NCBI GenBank assembly: GCA_029532415.1
Contig: JAQOTA010000054.1
Coordinates: 1,798,001-1,862,000 of the forward strand
Direction: 5' to 3'
DNA length: 64,000 nucleotides
From: Marasmius tenuissimus
Taxonomy: Eukaryota; Basidiomycota; Agaricomycetes; Agaricales; Marasmiaceae
Within the stretch, counting starts at the first letter, position 1. Each line of letters opens with the position of its first letter. The notes beneath the pieces were generated by a model. It saw only the letters and a list, made by a program, of their open reading frames with translations. It was not told the DNA's origin and searched no databases. Below, piece after piece: positions 35,514-48,200 of this stretch. The position numbers and the translations under genes are program-made.

Positions 35514-37135
35514 CTAGAAGTATCCAAGGCGGTCCCAATACCCCCTCGCATCCAACTCTTCGACTCTATTCGCCGTCAGCACCGCAGCCCTCAGCCACAG
35601 CGTCCCGTCGACAAGCTCCGCACCGTCCAACTCCGCACTAGCGTGGGCAAGCTCACCGGCCTTCGTAGACCCGTAAAGGGAGGCGAAGTGAGCCAAAGCC
35701 CTATGAAGCTTGACGAGATGATCGTCAGGGTGGACGATGCTATGGTTGATGAGGTCAAACCATGGGTTTCGTTTGACTCCGTAGTTGCTCGTAGTGGGGA
35801 AGGGAGAGGGGACGGGACCGTTGAAGAGCGTACGAACGTTCAAGGCTGGTTTACCACGATAAATCCAGACTGAGAGGATTATTGTGAAGTACGCAGGGAG
35901 GAGGAGCTTCTGAGATGCGGGCGACAGGACTGAGAGAACCGTAGGTAGAAAGAGGGATGAAGTCACTGTGTGCATTCTGCGTCAGGGTGGGAATCGTCAG
36001 TGTTTTGTGCAACGGGAGGAGAGGGGAGGGGGGGGACTCGTACCCAAAAAAATCGGCGTTGAATCCCTCGTTCTTAACTCCACACGAAGCATAGATCAAC
36101 GTATTCGCCCAAATGACTTCTTCCATCTTGCGGTCAATCTCAGAATCCTCGAAATCAGACCATGCCGCCACATGGCCCAGAATTCCAGCGGTATCGTTTT
36201 TGAGGACAAATTTGAGGGCATTGGGAAAGTCCCGAGCATCTGCGGGTGGGATACGGACGTTTTTGTCGTCTCTGATTCGAGCGATAACAGAGAAAGCATG
36301 AATCGACTCCGGCTCGGACTTGACCACCGATGGGGAGAAATACCCGAGACAAGAGGAGCAAGCTGAGTTGTATAGACGGCGGCCTGTGCAAGCGCTACAT
36401 AGAAAGAAAGAGAAAACCAATCATTGAGCGTCTTCAAACGAGGAGAGAAGAAGAAACCGTACATACCTTCAGCGATGATACCGGGCAAACCGAATTCAAT
36501 CCCATAGCCAGTCCAGATCATGGAATGGAAAACCCCATCCAAGAAACGAGCAAGCATTTGAGGGTTTTCGCCAGCTCCGTTCGGAGTGTTCATATCTGGA
36601 GAGAAGATGTATTCTTCCAAGAGTTGGCCTGGAGTTCTCCCAGCGCGTACAAGGTTTGCAAAGTACGTGAGATAGCCGTCGTAGAACCTGACAAGGACGT
36701 TCGTGAATGACAGAACTCGTGGGGGGATTGGTTGGACGTACTTGGGGTCACCAAGATGTTCGTTAAAGTTCTGGCGGGTGATGGGCTTCGGAGTCGTACC
36801 ACGAGGTTTCTGCATCTTGGAGTCATCGTCGAACGTCTTTTGGATGACGTCCTTGCCCGCTCCGAGTGCCCAGACTGCGAGGGCGCGGTGACCGAGGTGG
36901 CTGAGTGCCAGGTAAGTGAGTGGTCGAAAAGAGGACTCGAAGAAAAGGACACAAACTTGACGAATTTCATCTCATTGTAGAAGATATGGTATTTCTCGTG
37001 GTTCTCGCGGAGGATAGCTCTGAGAGTCTCGGTTCCCTCCGAAGTGACTCCCGGATAGATCGCTGGGGAAGAACCTTTCGGAGACGCCTGGAGAGCTTTT
37101 AAGGGTGTAGGAAAGAAGTCAATATTAGAGGACAT
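35514..37135 (-). pseudogene. Questin-oxidase-like copy 3, one-base frameshift
   Basis: Minus-strand exons 37135-36957, 36900-36742, 36687-36467, 36394-36044 and 35976-35514 mirror the intact copy, with the same donor GTTTGT in intron 1. In exon 4 the expected glycine codon after PLVSG has lost one base of a G run near 36342-36345. Exon 4 is 351 bases against 358 in the sisters: two codons plus one base shorter. After the shift the frame would end early, losing IHAFSVIARI and the C-terminal third. Everything else is open and conserved. Because the lesion is a single base in a short homopolymer, a sequencing error is possible and the gene may be intact. Confidence 0.65.
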
Positions 37136-38201
37136 GTTGTACGTCGGAGTCTTGTTTGTTGCTTTGAAATGAAGCGTCAGATCTCAGAGTTGACTGTGAA
37201 AGGGCGTCTGGAAGAGACTGGTTCTTATACCTGCCATCTCGCGCAGCATCGTCGGTACGGATCCCGGGAGTCTGGTGAGTAAGGGAGGAACGTGATATGC
37301 AGAGTTCGAACTCGACTTGGCTGTGGGTCGCCCACACCCAATTATCGTCTGACTGTGGCGTCGCAGGACCCCCGAGAATAACCGGGGGGCGGGGGCTGGA
37401 TAAATCCACGTACGACCTTTCTAGGTACCTTGAGACACGTTGGCCAGTCACGCTCGATTGTGGGAGGTCAGATCTTCGAGATTTCTAAGCGTTTCTGTTA
37501 GTTATTCAGTGGCGCTTGTTGTCCGACTCGTGACGCACGAGACTGATTACCATTTAGCCGTCAGAGATCCGGATAGTGAAGACATGGTTGCAGCAAGAAC
37601 GCGCGTCCTGATGCCGCATCGGACATTCATGTTGACGCGCAGCGCCTCGTCCAGGGGTGAGAGTATGAAGCTGGAATATCACGACTTTGCGATGGCTAGA
37701 ATGCAACGATACATTCGCTGCCAAAAATGTCTTGATGAGAATGGCTAAGTCGAAGTTGTGGACGGCTAGAAGTTGCTAACGGCGGTTTACGCACACCTCT
37801 AGGTGACTGAGCGCCATGTTCGTACTGAAAGTACCTGGGATTTTGTGACTCGGTGGGCGCCACGCTCGTGTAGTGAGGAGTTGATCGGGGACGTGAACTG
37901 GAATGAAATCTGACTGATAGCACATGGTAACAGCACAATACTGGACCGCTCGATATTTGATTGTCAATCACCGTGTTGTTACGAATGTAAGGTCAAACTT
38001 GGAGTCGATGTCGAGTGGCCTTGACTTGCTAGACAGCACAGTAAGGAAAACGGAGCTCGCGTGCAGAGGTCATGGTGGACGGCGAGCAAAGCGTTTGACG
38101 GTCATTGAAAATTGACGCGCTTAGACGCGCGCTTCGCTGGTCGAGCCGGAACTACCATCTCCTCAAAGCCTTCGCTCATCTTTACTACCTACCCTGCAAA
38201 G
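37136..38201. other. Intergenic region, no gene seen
   Basis: It holds the upstream region of questin-oxidase-like copy 3 (the TATA position reads TATAAGAA near 37228) and the upstream region of the small cysteine-rich gene. Nothing else is supportable. Confidence 0.45.
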
Positions 38202-38527
38202 ATGTCAGAAGCATTTTCAATCCTCATAGCTGCATGCTGCGAGGTATGTGCAGGGGCTTGTTTCGATTGGAGTTCCGTCCGTGAGTCATTTATGTTAAAA
38301 ATCTTGTTCCAAATTTACTCAACACCGACGAGATAGGCCACACATTCACCGAGAACCTCTGCTCTTGCGCTTGCTGTTCATGTTGTGATGATGATGAAGG
38401 AAATATTCGACTAGAAGCAGACTCTGAATCAGAGGAGACAGTCATCGTCAACGACCAGCCAAAGCCGAAAGGACAGCCGAATCTTGGACCGAGTGCTGGA
38501 GATAGCAGTGGGATACCGACGACCTGA
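38202..38527 (+). CDS. Small cysteine-rich protein, 89 aa
   Basis: Exons 38202-38280 and 38337-38527 join in phase 1 to 89 residues. The N-terminal half is cysteine-rich (ILIAACCEVCAGACFDW, then CSCACCSCCDDDE) and the rest is acidic and serine-rich. The pattern, including the intron position, resembles short cysteine-cluster proteins common in agarics, for which I know no function. There is no clear signal peptide cleavage site. The dense CC pairs suggest palmitoylation and membrane attachment, or metal binding (inference). The 520 bases between this stop and the next ATG hold no other gene. Confidence 0.65.
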
Positions 38528-39047
38528 GTCTCGACCGCAACCCGAAGTCATCCACATTTCATCCATTCCAGGGCATCAGAAAGTTCTGCTGCCCACGCAA
38601 GCAGATTACTGCACTCACAGAATCACACCCACACCCACACCTACACCTACGGCGCGATCTAATTTCCCTCCGTATCGATATCAGTCTCTGCTAATTTCTC
38701 TCAATTATTTCTTTATTGTTCGACTCTCTTTGCATGCTATCGCACCAGTGGAATACATGTACACTTAGATACCATCCTTGTTGTTTTTTCTCTGTATTCT
38801 TTTTGTACAATATCGACCTACAGTTGTGTACAGCCCTATTCATGACTCCCGCTATCCGGGGCCGATTCCCGGTGTCACCGTGACCTCAGACCGCCTCAGC
38901 TCCCCTGTCACTCGACAGCACCTTGCCTCGTTACCACCACCATCCACCCCCTCGCTCAACCTCTTGTACTTTACATCCCCAGCTCTCGATCAAAGTCCAA
39001 CTCAATTTTCAGGGTTTCTGCCTCGATCTGAGGAGATCATCTCTTTA

Positions 39048-42000
39048 ATGCTCGACGACATCGACATCGAGTACATCGGCACAAAGAGGGCTTGTCATAC
39101 GATTAGCTCTACACCTTCAAGAAGTGCAAGTCCAGGAATCAGGATGACAGGATCCTCAAGAGCCGTTACTGGTGAGTACAAGTGCCCTGAAATTGCCTCG
39201 AGTACACCTTGTGCCTCGTCGATCTCTCCTGTTACCTATCGCCTTGGCTTTCTCGGTTTCTATTGGGTGGCCTTTTGACTCACCGCATGTACCTCCGCAG
39301 GCTTCACCCTCAAAGTCCTCAACGAAGCAGAATCCAGCACTATTACGTCCTTATCCGACCAGAAATCCACAGACTCGGCAAACAAAGAATATCACCGCCT
39401 CATAACCTTCCACAATCCCGTCGGCTACCCATGGACCCTCCGCTCACCCGACGTCGTCGTCGGTCGAAGCCCGCCCGGGATGGCACTCACCACCTCAACT
39501 GCGATGTTCCGGTGCCCAGTTGTCAGCAGGAAGCACGCAAAGTTCGCCTTTTATGATGGCAAGGTACGAGCTTTGTTCCTTGCAAGTCCCACGATAGCAA
39601 AGTGTACTGACCTATTCTTTCTTACGTCCAATGTCCACAGCTCTTCCTATGCGACACAGAATCTCACCACGGAACACACATCTACCGTCCTGGTATCTCC
39701 TCCTTGACCTCCACCAAGTTGGTTCCATACAACGAAGTGCAGGTCAACGATGGGGATGTGATCACGTTTGGGAAGACAGTGAGGAACAGGGAGCTTGTCA
39801 AACCTGTCGTTGTGAAGGTTGAGCTATACTTGGACGACCTCACCGAGGGTGCGAGGTTAGGGGTTGGCTCCGAAGACGCCTACAAGGAGTTGGCTACAAA
39901 GACGCCCATAACGCCCATCACACCTGCGCCTATACTCGTCAACGTCGGAAGCACAAGCACAAACACGAATACGAGTCCCAAGTCGGGAACGGGGAGATAT
40001 GGAGTGTTTTCCCCATCTTCGTCCGAGTCAGAAGGTTCATCATCCAGTTGTGAACACTCGGATGAGATGGACATATCGTCGGATTCGTCTGCGTCTGATG
40101 CATCTGATGCATCTGATGACGACGACGAAGTGGAAGAGATTCCGGCGCCAAAGCCTGTTCATGCCAGTGCCAGCCCGGCGTCGCTTGCATTCAAGATGTT
40201 GAAGAGCATCGGAGGGGGGAGTTTTACTTCTCCTTCCGGCTCCGGTTCTGGTTCCCCTATCACCTCCACGCCTACACCTGCCTCTTGGTGGAGTACCGGT
40301 AATGGAGCACCGCTACCACCACCTGAACCGACGACCAAACCGCCTCCTCAACCTCCGACGCCGCCTTCTACGCAACCACGCGCACGCACACACACACCGT
40401 TTGTGTTTGGCTCGGCGGCGGCTTCACAGACGCATACCCCGTTCACGTTCGGATTGGGACTAGGAATGGGAATGGGGGGGATGGGGTTGCCTAGGTTCTT
40501 TGATGCGAATGGACCTGGAGGGAGCGCTTCGGCTGCTAGTATCCCGAGGGACGTCGACAAGAATGAGTGCGTCCGATTGCCTCCGTTGAACTTGGGGCCA
40601 GTCCCTGGGCTTGGAGGTGGGGAAGAGGGTCAGGGAGGTGATGAGAACCAGAACGAGTGTGACAACGATGATGGTTTATCGTCGGTCTTTGCCGTGTCGG
40701 GATCTGCGGGGGCTTCACCTTCACCTTCACCACACCCGCAGTCGCCGTTCGTAAACCCCGCTGCCTCGACTTCGGCTTCGGTTTCGCCTGCCTCATCGTT
40801 CTCGTTCTATCCTGCGGCGACGTCGGCATCGCCGTCGATAATTGCGCTACAGAGGTTCAAGAGAATGCAGAAGAGGATGAAGTTGAGAGAGTTGTTCTCA
40901 ATGTCAGGATTCAAGGGGTTCGGGAGTCCGTTGGGCTCGAAGGAGAAGGGCAAGGGAAGGAGTAGGTCGAAGAGTCCGATGTCGATGTCGGCTTCCGAGT
41001 TTGCGTCTACACCATCGTCGCCAACTGTTCCCTCTTCGTTCCCCGAAGAGCAGGAGCAGCAGCAAACGGGAACTTCGTCGATTCAGTGTGCGCAGTTGAG
41101 AGACGGGGATGTGGACGTTGATGTGGGTGCGGGTGGTAGTCCTGATGACGGCGGCGCTGGGATTCTATCGGTGCCGGTTGATTATTTCGCGGATCCGATT
41201 GATTGTGGGTTGGGGTTGGATCTGGATCTGGATTTGGACCCGTGGAGGGTCGATCCGTTTTCGGTTGGAGGGGTGGAGGACCAGGATCAAGACGTCCCCA
41301 AGGATAAGGGCAAAGGCAAGGCTATGGTTATCGATGTCGAGGAGAATCGAGGCGCAGAGGACGTCGATGATGAGGTCGACGACGATGAGGATGACGATGA
41401 GGACGAAGAGGACGAGGACGATGATGTGGAATTCATCGGGATGGGACATTCACAGGAGGAACAGGATTCGTTGTTTACGGATTCGGTCCTTGCAAGGGGG
41501 GCGCAGTTGTTGCCCAATGTTACCCTCGCGACTCCCGCGAAATCAGACTCTGGCGCGTCGAATCTTCCATCGACGTCTGCTCCTCCCTCTATGACCAACA
41601 AGGATGACGACGCCACCGCGAACTTTATCAAAGCCCAACTTGCCATCAACGACTCCGTCGCTGACCGACTCGATACGATCCAAGCTAAGCGGAAAGGGAT
41701 CGATGACGAGGTTAACGCTCGGGATAAGAAGATCAACGATCTCATTCAAGGTCATCGAAGGGACTCTGATGGGATCCGGGCGTCGCTTCGTAAGATCGAG
41801 GAAGCGTTCGAGAAGTATCAGGGTGGTGTGAAGGACATAAGGGAGGACATGGAAATTGGGATGGAGGACATGAAGGGAGGACTCCAAGAGTTTAGGTTGG
41901 AATTGGGCGGTGTTGGGGGCAGATTAGGCGACGTTGAAGATCGGGTGGAAAGGCTTGGTATGGTTAGGGACCAGGTGGATAGGTTGCTGGAGAGAATGGA

Positions 42001-42663
42001 GGGCGTTGAGATAAGGGTTGTGGAAGGTGATGAGGTTGCGCGCGATGAGGTTGGGGACGTACGTGAGCAGATGGGGCAGATGAGGAGGCGGGTCGAAGGT
42101 TTGGAGTTTGATGAGGAGATTTGGAAGGCACAAACGGACGAAGGGAAGAGGTTGGTTGAGGAGATGAGGGGAGCTTTGAACGTGGGTTTCCTGTCTCTTC
42201 TGTTCTTAGTACCGATGCTTACCTTTATCCATCAGGCATGCAAACCGAACACCAGCACCTCTCGGAAACTAGAGAGAGCCTCGAGCGTGAGATGCATTCC
42301 GTTGTAGATATGCGCACTCGAATGGAAGCGCTCGAGGAGGAGTGGAAGGCTGCGATCAAGAGTCAAATGTCGACCAGGCTTCCTCTTAAGCGCAAACGAA
42401 CGGACGGAAGTGACGAAGACTACGCCGACGATGAGGATGAATCAACGCCATGCTCAAAGCGGTTCGCTTTGGATACTACCATCGACCAACAGGCCACACC
42501 TCCCTTGCCTGTGCCCGTGCCCATGTCCGCGACTAACGGCGATGTGCAAATGACAACCTCTCCTCTTCCTCGTCGTTCACGTATAGGCCGAAGGATCGCG
42601 CGGACGGCGACCACACTTGTCGTGGGGGCGGCCGTTACTTGGACTGCGTTGGCTTTTAGTTAA
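39048..42663 (+). CDS. FHA-domain, coiled-coil, tail-anchored protein (SLMAP/Far10-like architecture), ~1119 aa
   Basis: Exons 39048-39171, 39301-39563, 39641-42185 (donor uncertain) and 42236-42663. The FHA domain spans about residues 75-190, with VVVGRSPPG, VSRKHAKFAFYDGKLFLCD, SHHGTHI and VNDGDVITFGKT: the GR, SRKH and HGT phosphopeptide-binding signature. A very long low-complexity S/T/P/G-rich linker with acidic patches follows, then a coiled coil (from TANFIKAQLAINDSV to LEEEW), a basic stretch with KRKR, and a hydrophobic C-terminus TATTLVVGAAVTWTALAFS. FHA plus coiled coil plus tail anchor is the layout of SLMAP, Far9/Far10 and Csc1, components of the STRIPAK phosphatase complex at nuclear envelope or ER. 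Orthology is inference. The last donor is uncertain: GTTTCC fits the frame while the nearby better GTGGGT does not. The start is the first ATG in the FHA frame after a possible acceptor. Confidence 0.75.
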
Positions 42664-43189
42664 ACCATGTCTCTGAAGCCTCTCTTTCTTGGTTCCGAAC
42701 TCCCATTTACACCTTCTCAACTGACAGACCCACGACCTTTTGATTACTAATTTGTGGTCTCACTCACTTTTTCTTTCATCTTTACACCCAATCTGTAACG
42801 ACGATGTACGATATTATTCTCAATGCGTGTAACTATATGTGTATTTCTTTCTTGTTTCTCCGTCTGGATGGATATTTACGTGTGTGCTCGTAGTTGTATG
42901 TACTAACTAGTGTTGTGTTACTGTGAAGCATTACTTATCTTGAGTGTAGGAAAACCCCAAATCTAAACTATCTGTTACCATAATTACCCTTTGGATGAAG
43001 ACCTCTCTCCGACCTTTTCGACCCTTCTAACATGATTGATGGTCGACCTGCTTCTCTACTGGTCGAATCATGCGATCAGTGGAATGATAGTTGGGTGTAG
43101 TCGGCTACAAAGGACTGTAAAATCGCATAATATTGAACGATATATTGACCGTTAACTACCACAGAAAGTTACAGCCACTGAGTTAACCT
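42664..43189. other. 3' region of the FHA gene, no other gene
   Basis: AT-rich 3' UTR-like sequence; nothing else is recognised. Confidence 0.45.
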
Positions 43190-43252
43190 CGAGGCAAAGC
43201 CAGAGGCAAATGAAAGCCAATCGAATACTGCGTCATATGCAGATCTACATCG
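43190..43252 (-). pseudogene. Fragment of a SAC3 exon
   Basis: About 65 bases (CGAGGCAAAGCCAGAG .. CAGATCTACAT) match the SAC3 exon at 45906-45797, in the same orientation and ending at the same splice acceptor. It lies on the other side of the P-loop ATPase pseudogene, so the SAC3 3' end appears to have been duplicated around it. DNA at 43253-43507 holds nothing recognisable. Confidence 0.6.
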
Positions 43253-43507
43253 AAATGTTGCGGTGATTGTGTTGGAAGTGGAGGACGAAGATGTGTAAAA
43301 CGACAATTGCGTGGCGATGATGATTGTGCAGAGCACTTGCGGTCCATACTGATCAGTTGATGATGGTCAAGTGGGGGGAGCCTGTGTGGTGGACTCCATT
43401 ATTATCTCGTCAGCCAGGAGTGCAACGATGAAGTTCCACCAATATGTGCTATGTAAATCCCTGAGCCTCTCCCCCTCGGTCAACATAAGCTGGCGAACAG
43501 CCCTCCG

Positions 43508-44966
43508 TCAAATGGCAGTAGATTTGAATCCTAGCCTCCACTGAACGTACTCTGTAATATCGTTGGGGCATCCCGTAAACAGAACGACCCGATGAATTTC
43601 TTGCGAGAGGTCGCAGCGAGACTCTCGGTTTAGCTTCTCCATGACGTTGATTATTTGTTGTATCGAGCAGTCGTGCAAGGCCAATGCGAGTCTCTGGTTC
43701 GCCTCAGTAGGGTACAGGATCGCTTCGAAGACATCGCGGGGAATGGGTCCAAACAGCTCGACCGCCTTGTCCACGAGAACGGCGACTCTCGATCTTTGGT
43801 CCATGTTGAGTAGTATATTCCTAGTGCATGACGAGAATGCAGGTGTAGAGGGACCATTGTGAGCGAGAATGGGCAAGTGATTTAAAGAGGCTCGTGAATT
43901 CGTTCCAGATTCATCGGCTTCCTCTAACACCCGGTCAGTAGTCGATACAGATTCCGTGTCTTGCTCGCCATCTTCGTCGGTTTTGCCCGCTGCTTTTTTG
44001 TTGCATATACCTCCAGGTTCATCAAGGCGACCCGTATCGCATCCGAATTCTGCAAATCGCCCAGATGCACGAATGTCCCAGCGGTTGAGGGGGCTTGAGA
44101 GTCATTGAACGGCATCTCTTCACTGTTTGGTCAAGCTCTTCCAGAAAGTTCCTCGCTGAGAGGCTGCATGTAAACCTATGCTCGGGACGTTGTGAGTATG
44201 CAGCGAAGATAACGAAACGAAGAGGGCGCCTACGTATCAATTAACTCGTCGCGGCTGAAGCGCTGAACAGCGGGACAGTGGTCGTGGAAGGTAGCCTCCG
44301 ATCTGACCACAGATGATCGTCCTTCGTGGGCGACGTCGCTTGCACAATGACGTTGTTCTCCCAGAGTATGGGAGGGGAGCCCAATTGATGCGTTGCCTAT
44401 TCTGACGAAAGAGATAAGAGGGAGGGTTTTATAAGCACGTTCTGGGAAATATTGGATGTCTTCGGTCCGGCATTGATAGACCTCCTCGTCCATGAACAGG
44501 TAGGCCGTTTCCCCGTCGACAAAGATTACGGTTTGTTCAGGCATTTCGGTGATGAATCGAAAGAATACATAGAAGAGGGCCGCTGTTTTACCCGTTGAGA
44601 ACGATGGTAAGTAAGAAATGACGATACTGTACGAACTAACGCACCAATCCCCCGTTGGCCTGTAATCAACAGAGGCATCCACTCAGAAAAGTCCCTGAAT
44701 GCGAGTTGGTATAAATCTTCGAAGCATTCACGGAAGAAGAATTCTCTGTCTTCCACTCCAGGAATCTTAAAAGGGATGGAAAGAGGGGCGACAGGTCTCT
44801 GGTGATAACGGGAGGCCAGTCCACGCCATTCTGGTGAAGTTGATTTCGTCCATTCCTCGAGGGAAGCTGGAGAGTCTGGACGCTCATCCGACGTCTCCTG
44901 AACTGATTAGTGTCCGTTGTTTGGTGGGTGGGAAGAGCATTTCACCTGGCAAGTGTAAGTGTCCAT
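43508..44966 (-). pseudogene. P-loop ATPase copy, multiply broken
   Basis: It is paralogous to the intact gene at 58706-57100. The ATG at 44966, the 21-base first exon and the second exon (EEWTKSTSPEWRGLASRYHQ .. LLITGQRGIG) correspond. Defects are as follows. The acceptor of the intron that splits Walker A has lost its AG (AACGGG where the paralogue has AACAGGG). Frame changes occur near 44371 and 44265 around the LWENNVIVQ segment. Another lies near 44110, where the correct frame resumes as VHLGDLQNSDA. A further shift or stop follows near 43925, and there is an early stop at 43508 after FKSTAI. The number of lesions makes a functional product very unlikely. Confidence 0.8.
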
Positions 44967-45229
44967 TGAGATGGTGGGAACTAAAGAAAAAAATGACCCC
45001 TAACTTCTGGGCATACCAACTGAGACTCTCACCATGTCTGCCCGCGAAACAGGGGGCTTCATGCAATCGATAATATTTCGTGCAACCGGGTACTTAGCTG
45101 GTAAATAACAGAAATAACAGATAGCAGATAGCGGGGTATGTTTGGATACAAGAAATCATATGAATGCGATAAATACAGTACTCGCTCGAAATGTTGAAAT
45201 GTGACTACAGAAGGTAATAACCATCACCA

Positions 45230-48200
45230 TCATGATCCTCCACCCACAGCATACCTCTCCTTCAAATTCTTCGTCAACGCACGCAACATCGCGACCGTGA
45301 CTTTCGGTGACGTTGTCGCATTGGTAGTAGTAGTCACGTCCGACACCTCGCTCGGCCCAGGAGATAAACTAGGACTGAGCCTCCCATTGCCATTCTGTAG
45401 CGGACTCAGCGATGAACCGCGACTCGTACTGTCGACTGATGCTGATGCTGAGAGACGTGGTCGTTTACTCCTCCCGTCCCCATCCATTCCGTCAGGATCC
45501 ATACTCGAAAGACTCCTTCTCTTCGGCGACCTCCTTCTCATGGTCAGGTTATAGACTTGCGACAAGGTAGCCTGGTGCGTCCTTATCACTTTCTCGAGTC
45601 CTTTCAGTGAGTCGTCTAGGGCCGCGGAACGAACATAGAATGGTGTTTCTGAAGGTGAGGTAGAGGAGTCGGGGTTGATGACCAGGGAAATCTCGTACTG
45701 AGCCAGTTCGCGAAGGTGGTCGAGGAATACGGTTGACGGGAATACTGTAAAGCAAAGCTTATGAGCAACGAACGTGTGCTATGCAAGTTGACATACCTTT
45801 CCCCAACGACTGATGTCCCTGCAGATCGGCAACGACATCTTCAGTCAGCCCCGAGGCAAAGCCAGAGACAGAGGAAAGCCAGGTGAATGCTGCTTCGTAT
45901 ACAGATCTACATGTCGCGATCAGTCGTAGTTAGGGAACGGGGGGAAAGCCCGGAACGTACTGGCTATCATCCACATCCGCAGTGTCAAAGGTCGGGAACC
46001 GGTCCTCGTCAGATAGAGGTTGTTCCATCAGCCCTGCGGCACACTCGACGATCCTCCTCAAAACGTCGACCATCGTTTGGACCAGGCGGCCGTAGAGGAC
46101 CCAATTGACTATGCGTCGTTAGCAAAATCCTGTCTTCCCGCTGGCGAAGTCGGAACTCACATTCACCACCAACACCACAATTCTCAATCCACTCCGTCAT
46201 GAATCCCCTAATAACCTTCTCATCATATGCTCTCCACACGCCGGTCGTTGTCATTGCTTTTACCAGTCTACCTTCTGTATCCAGGCTCAGCGAGGACAAA
46301 GCTTCCGAAAACTTTGAGTCGAGATCCTTAGTGGAGGCAGTGATGGAGAATACGCGCGTGGAAGAGAGGGTTCCGGAGGTAACGAGATTGTGTAGCTAAC
46401 ACGCAAATCGTCAGCGTTATTCATCCTCCTGAGCACAAAAAAAAAACAACCTACCATGACAGACAGATCTGACTCGGGCATGGGCGCACCTTCCTCCCCT
46501 CCTTCGCTCCACCAAACAACCAAAAGTGCGGGCACAAAGTATCTCTGCCGTGGAAGGGTTTTGATCAGGTCCCGAAGACGGGAGCAGTCATCCAAAATTC
46601 GGTATTTCCTGTTGAGCTCATGAGCTCTGTCCGGAAGTGATACAAGAAACAAAACTCGATTACCTCTCTAGTTCGTCGTCAACCCCATCCAGTGGCGTAC
46701 ACTCAAATACTATGAGTCCAGGATGTCCTTCCTGCTTCGGGGTGGCAGAGGTGGGCCGGAAGGAAATCGAGAACACTCCTTCGGCCCCGGAAACCCAGCT
46801 ACCAGACTCGGGCATGCCAAACTTTTTCTCCATCCATATAGCTGTGGCGTCGCTCTCCGGATTGAGGGATAGCCAAGTATGCCAGTGGTCGAGAATTTTC
46901 GGTGATGTAGACGGACGAGTCGTTGAGGTTGAAAGGAAACGAGAAGACGCGGACGCAGAGAAACCATTGAAAATGGAAGTCAAGGTGGAAGGTTGTATTG
47001 AAGCCGCGATGGCTACACGGTCGACATGATCTCGAAGAACGTCCAAAAATGATCCCGGTGCCCAACGGCGCTGATGTTCTTCCTGGTTCTTGCCGGGCGT
47101 GAGCACTCAAGCTCTGGAAACAAGATTTGAGTCACATACCTCCTTCAACCGTTTCGCAAGGTCCTCATCCGTCCTCGGCGCATGTCCTCCATAAGATATC
47201 CTCTTCCGAGCCCTCTTTCTCTTCTCCCCCTCCTCATGCCCATCAACATCCATCCCGGCCCCCAACGATCTGGACAATGGCCGCTTCTTCCCAGGCGTCG
47301 GTTCTCTCCCCTTCTCACGTCGTATCTTATTCCGATACTTTTCACTCCTCCCAACAGCCTCCTGATATGCCACCTTCTCCTTCGTTTGTGCACGCCACCG
47401 TCGGAATGCCTCTCTAACCACTGGGCTCTGACGTTCAAACGTGATGGCCGCTTCTTCAGATGGTGGAGCTTTGCCTTTGCCCTTCAAATCCACCGCCGGT
47501 GTACCAAGATTCAATCCAAGACCCATCGGCGACGGTGCTGGTGCTGGCACCGGCGACTCCTTCTCCTTCTGTTTCTCTGCGGTAACAACTTTCTCCTTTT
47601 CCTTCTCCTTACTAATCCCCTTCCCACTCAACGGACTACCCTGCACCTCAAAGCCAAGGAATCCAGACCCGGACCCAAACCTCGAACTAAACCCTCCATG
47701 AGGAACAATCGGCGTACTCAACCCCGAAAAATTCTGGAACGACGTTTGCCTCGACACACTAGGACTCGATATCTGTATCGGGCTCAAAATCTCCCCGCCA
47801 GCATTCCCGCCCTTGCTGGGAGTGGCCATAGAGCCTTTCAGAATATCAAGTCGCGGATTCGACGGGAACGCCCCAAGAGGCGTCGAGGGGGGTAAACTGA
47901 TCGGTTGATGTCGCGGTGCGGGGGGCGGTTCTTGGAGGTGTGGGTTGGGCGTTTGAATTTGTTGTGGTTGCGTCTGGGGTTGGGGTTGAGGGGCGGAAGT
48001 GGTGGTGGGTGTGGTAGGGCTGGTATCGATCCTTGGTAACGCACTGAACCGAGGATCTTGACTGACTGGAGGGGGTTGTTTGGGAGCGAAGAGGGGCGGT
48101 GTATGGATTGGTGGAGGCACTGGTGCCGATGAAGTTGCTTGAGGAGGCGTGAAAAGGGCGGGGGAAGGGGAAGAGAATGGCTTGGTGAAAAAGTTCGTGT

